Assembly (NCBI RefSeq): GCF_904848185.1
Contig: NC_051041.1
Location: 12,857,272 to 12,921,271, forward strand
Length of the DNA: 64,000 bases
Reading direction: 5' to 3'
From: Acanthopagrus latus
Taxonomy: Eukaryota; Chordata; Actinopteri; Spariformes; Sparidae
The notes beneath the pieces were generated by a model that searched no databases, was not told the origin of the DNA, and was given only the letters and a program-made list of their open reading frames with translations. The position numbers and the translations under genes are program-made. Shown here one piece after another: positions 57,978 through 64,000 of this stretch (position 1 is the stretch's first letter; each line of letters opens with the position of its first letter).

Positions 57978-58022
57978 ATATATGTATGTGTGTGTGTGTG
58001 TGTGTGTGTGTTTGTGTGTGTA
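57978..58022 (+). repeat. (TG)n microsatellite
   Basis: TATATATG leads into TG with one TT interruption. Confidence 0.95.
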
Positions 58023-58549
58023 AAATATTTTCTTGACATTAGTCTGAAATATAAATAAAACAGTATTCTTGTGATCCTCAATATTGTCACAGCCTTTTTT
58101 TCTTTTTTTTTTTAGTTCAACGTTGACCTGTCTTATTAAAATCTGTAATCTATTATAATCTATTCTAATGTTTGTGAGATATTCAGAGGTTGTCATTTCG
58201 GATAAAACGGTCTGCTGCAATGTGCCATAAAATAAAGATTATTAAAAATAGCCACCGATCTTTTACTCTACGTGAGTCCGTAATTAACCAAAGTTCAAAC
58301 AAATCAAACTGAGACCCAGTGGAAAAAAAAGGACATTAATATTTCAATTTTTCTCTTATTAATTTAATCACATTTCATATGCTGATTTGAATTGGCCACG
58401 CTCCTCTACTCAGAGTTGACTCTAATCCCAATCTAATTACTAATTATACGGTTGGAGGTTGATTGGACCAATCCTCCCAGCCAAGGCCAATTTGACTCCC
58501 TCTGATGTCGAGCACCTTTCATGTGCAATGTCTCCCAGGTTTTGAGGAC

Positions 58550-58551
<2 letters not shown>
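58023..58551. other. AT-rich non-genic sequence
   Basis: T-rich runs near 58097-58114. About 58420-58500 contains CTAATTACTAATTA and CCAAT words but little else. Confidence 0.4.
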
Positions 58552-58631
<80 letters not shown>

Positions 58632-58663
58632 TGTGCGTGCGTGTGTGCGTGTGCGTGTGTGTG
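58552..58663 (+). repeat. (TG)38 microsatellite with interrupted tail
   Basis: Seventy-six uninterrupted TG bases (58552-58627) followed by TGCG/TGTGCG-interrupted repeat. The longest dinucleotide array in the window. Confidence 0.98.
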
Positions 58664-59357
58664 GATATGAATGTGTGTGTTTTAATCAAATCATCATTCA
58701 GCACCCTCAGTCAAGAACAAATGAAAACGTTTTCCCACTGCTTTTAGCTGACTAAAATAATCAAACAACAAACTAAAAGATCTGACCCCAGGTCGTTCCT
58801 ATTGAATTATCTGAGTAGCAGAAGGCTCTGGTTTAATAATGCTGCCAGTTTTTACGATGAACAAAGAATTAGAATAAATCATTTAACAATTATTAATTAT
58901 TGAAGAAAGTTGACTACTTTATTGCCGCTGTCGTGACACTTATGGAAAATCCATATAACTCTAATAATTAAACAACTTCTAAATGTGTTCAAATCAGTCC
59001 TTCACAGCCCTTTAAAAAGTTAATAATAATAAACTGATAAAGAAAATATAAGAAATGTGAATTTGATGCGTTACATTTCATCTTAATACTGAGATCAATG
59101 AACTTGAACTCCAGTACTGTAAATATGTGGATGTGTTTTGTGTACGAAGACTGTGCCATGGTCAGTTTTTCAAGGGTATGGAATGTTACATCCTGGTCAC
59201 AATACCACTGGAGTGTGATGGCGGTTTCGGGTAAGATTTTTGGTTTGGATCTTCTTTTGGGATTGCCTGCAACAGACAAAGACATCAGGCTGCAGCACAG
59301 ATGGGAAGACCATCGGGTCTTGACATCGCAGACGAATGGAACAAATGATGCATTTCA
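58664..59357. other. non-genic sequence
   Basis: Nothing recognised. Frames here are short and domain-free. Confidence 0.4.

Positions 59358-59421
<64 letters not shown>
59358..59421 (+). repeat. (TG)n microsatellite
   Basis: About 32 TG repeats with one GC interruption. Confidence 0.97.
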
Positions 59422-59423
<2 letters not shown>

Positions 59424-60919
59424 AAAATGGACTATCTGCAGGTGTGTGCACGATCCTCCTTTTTCCACTGCTGATCATTCCTGTCTCTAACATATGCTCG
59501 CTCTTTGCAGTTGACGAGGACTTTCTCATCATTTGCCGGATGTGTTTGACGACACAGACTGTATTTCAGTCTCCCTCAGTCAAGCTGGGCTTCACTTTCG
59601 AATCCTTTAACTGCTCTGCGATGATTGAAGCCCGCTGAATGGAAACAGAAAAACACTGTTTCAGTGTGGTGATGTTTCACTGCAAGGGGGCCTGCTTAAG
59701 AGCATTATGTTGGGCAATAAAGAAAATACCTGAGAAGTTAAATGGGAACAAATTCAAATGAGTCAGACGACTGATACAATACTGTTTGTTTAATGTTGTA
59801 CTGGCTTCATCTCACATAAACCAGTACATGGCATCTTCAACTGATAGTCCACCTTGTTCTATGACAGGTTGAGGGTTCTTGGAACCTCCGCTTGCTGCCT
59901 GACACATGACAGTGGAAATGGCAGACCATGCTAGTGTTGAAATGACAACAGTAAGAAAACAGAGGGTGTTTTCTTATTTCTTTGATGGGAGGAAGGCACC
60001 TGTCAGTTCTCCCAGTGAAAAAACATGAGCAAGATTTTATGCTGGACCAACCAGAAGAAGGGAGGTAAGTGGGCGGCATAAATCAGCTAGCTAGCAACGG
60101 TTCCCTAACTGATTGTTCAGTGTTTGAGGTGTGAATGGGTGTTGTCTGTAAGCCCCCAAAAAACTAAACAGACATTTCTAGAGCTACTCTTTGGTTTCAC
60201 AATTTGAGTAAAGTGTTGGTAGCAGCTGAGGGACCCGGTATAATGCGCCGATGGCATCCTTCCTTCCTATTAAAAAGGTGGAGAGTGTGTCAGTCCGATC
60301 ACCAAGAATCACATACCTTCTTTTTCCCAGTAGAGTTTAATGTTTTGTTTTTTTCCTGCTTTCTGGTTGCGATGTCTCTTTTCTTTCTTTGATTTCTGAC
60401 TCGCTCTTTTCCTTTTTGCTGTTGTGATTTGCACTTCAGGGCCGCCACAGAAACAAGCCAATGCCCTCAACCTCAAACATGTTTTAATATACACAACACC
60501 TTACCTTATACCTAATAAGATTTGAATCCTAAAGACATCATTCCGTTTATTGCTTCCCCATTTTTAATTATGAGTTGAAAGTTTATAACGAGGCTGCTTG
60601 TTGTCTCTTTTTCCGTGTACAGCAGCACAAGCTAAAAGCTCTGTTGTGTGATCACAGTGTGTGGTGTGCTAAACTTCAGCCGGGGCTGTGTGTAACTCTG
60701 GCTCTGGCAAATGTGAGCGTCCACACATCAGGGCTCCTCTGTGTTGTGCTGCGTGCAGAGAAGGACGGAGGAAAGCAGTGGCTTCTTCATTATGGAAGTT
60801 GCTGCAGGACAGCATGATGGCGAGGGACCCAGCAAAATATATCGCCCCTAGAAGAAGGATGTACCCAAAAATTATAACTAACTAGTAGCTTTTTAACTTT
60901 GCATTAACCGTGGGTAATT
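59422..60919. other. non-genic sequence
   Basis: No supported gene in 1.5 kb. Short domain-free frames only. Confidence 0.4.
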
Positions 60920-60924
60920 GGATA

Positions 60925-60980
60925 TGGACATGGGAATTTCCCGAGGGACAAACAAACAAACAAACAAACATAAAAAAAAA
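60925..60980 (+). mobile_element. possible LINE 3'-tail fragment with (CAAA)n
   Basis: GGGAATTTCCCGAGGGACAA followed by tandem CAAA units and an A9 run resembles the 3' end I remember for fish L2/CR1 LINEs (GAATTTCCC..GGGATCAATAAA). GGGAATTTCCC (60932-60942) is also a perfect kappa-B-like palindrome, but the LINE reading explains it better. Confidence 0.4.
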
Positions 60981-62634
60981 CCCGGGCTCCAGTCGAACCC
61001 AAATTAATTTAACCGAATGAATTTTGTACCTGGTTACACAAGCAATTACTACGAATTAATCAACTGTGCACCAATTGAACATTGTCTCTATTTTCTCTGT
61101 AGTAACATCAAATTGCGTCTGTATTTTCAGGAAACATCTGTAATTTTGGGAAATTACTAGGAAAATACACATCAGTGCAATGAAGCATTACCTAAAAACT
61201 TTATCAGCACAACTCAAAAAGTAAAATGTCTATAAAAACAACGCCACATTGGATGCGGTAAGAATTTCCTTCATGTGGTTTATTTGTGTTGCGTTGTATT
61301 ACACTGTGCATCCGAGGGATATGTTCGATACAGTGCTAACGATACAGAATTTGACATCTTCCCCATAAAACTGATGCGTGTTGGCAGCTGTATGGACGGC
61401 GCAATTCTTTGGGAAGGTAAATTGATCTCCTGTCTGTTGAGCTGTCTGAACTTCCAATTCAGAAACACCTTGGAATGGAGAATTTCCAAAAAGTTCCAAA
61501 CGTAAAAAAGTGCGTTCATTTTTTGAGTGCAGAGGAAAATATTGGGAAAAGGTCGCACCAGCAGTCCACTCTGTTGGCATAACCTCAAATAAAGGTTTTA
61601 AGTCATTTTTTTGAGTATATAGGGCTCAGTGCCTCAGCTTGCTCTATATGCGTGTGTGTGGCTGTAACCACACATAGCTCATAGCAGCGAGGGCAGTGTG
61701 TGTGTATTTGGAAATGTCATCTCAATTAGTTGTTGAGCCCGGAGTCGTGAGAGCTCTGACAGGGCAGTAATGAATGGCATCACACTGGGCCTAAAATACA
61801 CCCAGCAACTCCGAGGAATGACCAGAATATTCTATTTCCTCTTAACAACTTCTCACCAGTGATTGTGTGCAAGACAGAATGATAACTGCGTGGGCGGCTG
61901 CTGTGTATGTCACCGGGAAACAGAAAGGAGTGCAGCTGTTGTTGCCATAAAAACGTACATTACATCTTCATCATCTGTTTTTCTCGGCTGCTGTGCGTAC
62001 GGAGGCAGCAGGGGCGAAGCTCGAACATTCCCTCCGCGCTTCCAATTTCCGTCTTTTTCGGTGGCTATTTTGAATTTCTACCCACGCATCCTTTTGTTTT
62101 GTCATCGTGGCCCCCACGGGCGACATTTACCTCACGTTCTAAGGATGCTATAATATCAGCCGTCAGACAAAGACTTCAAATCATCCTCATTGCCCCGCGA
62201 TGATGGTATAGATCGAAGGCTGCTGTAATGGAGGCTTTGCGTGCAGACAATTAGGGTCTCGTGTAATTAAAGCGCCTTTTAGCTGTGACAGTCATTATAT
62301 GGGCCACATCTGAAGACAGAACGCGGACATTAGGCAAGTCACATTAAAATGTAATTGACTGGTAGATAAAGTAAACAAATAAATTATCTCCACGCAGCTG
62401 TGCCGCTGCAGTCATACGAATAAGTAAGAGAAAGGCCGACGCAGATGCATTCGTGTTTGGGTTGGACGCCTGTTCCAGACGCAGCAGTGTAACCCACATA
62501 CGTCTGAGAGCTTCTTGTTAAAATTGCCAATGCCTTCTCCGACTCCGCTTCTCGTTCTCGCTCATTAAGATGAGTGGCCGCGACCATTAGCGGACTAATG
62601 AAACCGTCTTGCACACTGACTTCTCTTTCACTTC
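60981..62634. other. non-genic sequence
   Basis: No supported gene. Frames at about 61275-61600 on both strands overlap each other and match no family known to me. Confidence 0.4.
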
Positions 62635-62682
62635 ACCCCTCGCGGCGGTGACGTCAGCGCGCGAGAGCAGCGAGGTTGCCAG
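62635..62682. promoter_or_regulatory. consensus CRE in a CpG-dense patch
   Basis: TGACGTCA (62649-62656) is the full palindromic cAMP-response element. Eight CpGs fall within about 35 bp (CTCGCGGCGG then GCGCGCGAGAGCAGCG). CRE plus CpG is the usual form of a CREB-bound promoter or enhancer. No TATA box or transcript is evident, and an 8-mer can occur by chance in 64 kb. Confidence 0.35.
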
Positions 62683-64000
62683 AGGAAACTGTCAGCAGTG
62701 ACTTTTGACAGCCTGCGTGATGGAGGTTTCCAACAGAGTCATGGTCTTGTTAATGACTGCATCGCACAATGGGCCTGATTTAAATGCACCAATCAACACT
62801 TATCTAAATAGCAACCCTGATTATTAAGTAGCGCCATATCAGTAAGGCTGATTAAAGACATCTTTTTGAAATAATTAATTATTCCAATAAATGTAGCACA
62901 GGGCAACACTGTGTTAAAAAAAATAATAAAATACAGTAAAGATGATCAAATTGTTGCATTGAATTTAATTAAAGTTTTGTTAATTTTCTCTTTTGGCAAA
63001 AAAAACAAAACAAAAGGTCATACTGGATAAAGGTCATGACAAGAATTGACTGCTGGAGTTTTGTGACCATATATGTTTAATTAAAAAACAACTCAAGTGC
63101 TATTTAAAGGGGTGACTCGCTTCACTTTATTAGTAATATTTCACCACGATATGTTAACTTTTACTCCAGTATGACATTTGTGTAGCTTTTACTGATAATA
63201 AGAATTTCAGCTCTGGTTTCAATATATACCATTTCGAATATCCCAGGAACATCTCAGGCGCTCTTTTATCTTATGGATTTTTTCTTAAGTTATGGTATTT
63301 ATTGTCACTTCTCACTCAACTCTTATCATTTGTTTTAATTGTAAATCGCTTTGTTTGAGATGATACATCCATAAAACTGTTATTATTTACGTTACATTTG
63401 CCGAAGAGGTCTGTGAAAACCAACCGACTATATTTTATGTGTGCTCTCAAACTATATTTATTCACCCTTCAACATGAGATATCCCAGGTCCGGTGCGGCT
63501 GATGAAAACAGCGCTGCTATCTGTATATTACCTCCTGTGGTTGTGCTCTGCTCCTCCGTGCAGCGCTGGCCCCAGCAAAACTGATCTGACATCTCCAAAT
63601 TGCGTGGCGATGAAACCATATCACAGTGTTCAGATTTCAATTCCACTCCTTGGGGAAATATTGTTTCAAGCCATTACTCTTCATCAAGGGGACGTCATAG
63701 CCACTCTGCGCCGCTATTGTCCTCGCTGGCCCGTGTCTTCAGCTGTGCCCCTGAGACAAAAGCATACGTGATGTACAAGCCGCTGAACTCCTGTCATGCA
63801 GCCACAAAGGACCATAGTGCAGTGATCAAAATCCTTAAATGGCGCTTGCATAGAAATTTCATCATTATTTTTCAGAGTGAAGTGCATCAAACGCCATTCA
63901 CTTGATGAGATGCTCATATGCTGAAATGGTGTAGCTTACAAAGTACTTATTAAGACGCAGAGTGCCATGAATCACTTGGATACTGTGATCTTCCCCACTG
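62683..64000. other. non-genic to window end
   Basis: No gene seen. About 62750-62880 is repeat-free with TAAT/ATTA words (weak regulatory candidate). A-rich tract near 62999-63015. About 63325-63400 ends in AAAACTGTTATTATTTACG, reminiscent of a LINE or MITE tail but too diverged to call. Confidence 0.4.

Noticed and set aside
61275..61588. Overlapping open frames on both strands
   Set aside because: Lengths of about 75-100 codons are expected by chance here, and neither strand shows a recognisable family.
1..64000. Known microRNA hairpins or rRNA genes
   Set aside because: I looked for several conserved mature miRNA words (let-7, miR-9, miR-10, miR-124, miR-137) and for rRNA-like sequence and saw none.

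Overview
The window looks like animal nuclear DNA, most likely from a teleost fish. It is dominated by (CA)n/(TG)n microsatellites, long A and T runs and degraded dispersed repeats, including several types I remember from fish genomes: a long-inverted-repeat element with a TTAGCTTAGC core, TTAA-ended MITEs, an L2-type LINE tail ending in a (TCTA)n tract, and a GGTTAGGTTTAGGCAC minisatellite. There is no operon structure, ribosome binding site or prokaryotic gene. The fish assignment rests on remembered repeat families and was not checked by search.

I could not support a single host protein-coding exon in 64 kb. All open frames are short. They consist mostly of microsatellite translations (His-Thr, Cys-Val, Ser-Leu, Arg-Glu runs), and none carries a domain I recognise. 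The only real protein-coding remnant is a dead 3' reverse-transcriptase fragment of an L2-type LINE at about 35.1-35.7 kb. The window is best read as a gene desert, a long intron, or the flank of a gene outside it.

Layout: 0-5 kb is unique sequence with compound TG/CA arrays and a long-inverted-repeat element (about 2.0-2.8 kb). At 5.15-6.41 kb a degraded DNA transposon carries a well-preserved hAT-type MITE inside it with an exact 8-bp target duplication. At 12.8-14.1 kb four same-strand CA arrays surround a CpG-island-like block. At 14.9-15.35 kb lies a candidate conserved regulatory block with two perfect POU octamers, followed by a 132-bp hAT-type MITE. At 17.9-18.6 kb is a second long-inverted-repeat element of the same family. 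TTAA-ended MITEs lie at 19.96, 22.62 and 29.86 kb. A homeodomain-site-rich block lies at 23.5 kb, a 21-bp minisatellite at 25.5 kb and a very CpG-dense patch at 28.3 kb. A 0.9-kb inverted-repeat element at 31.8-32.7 kb ends next to a (CA)36 array. The LINE plus its (TCTA)13 tail is at 35.1-35.7 kb. From 37 to 64 kb there is mostly unique AT-rich sequence with relic repeats (45.1, 46.9, 52.1, 53.0, 54.3-55.1, 56.6 and 60.9 kb), very long TG arrays (45.5, 58.6 and 59.4 kb) and a consensus CRE in a CpG patch at 62.65 kb.

No gene-to-gene cooperation can be described because no gene is supported. The functional candidates are noncoding: CpG-dense patches and motif-dense, repeat-free blocks that could be developmental enhancers. 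I found no convincing new biological system. The most instructive structures are the nested transposon, the paired long-inverted-repeat elements and the candidate regulatory blocks.
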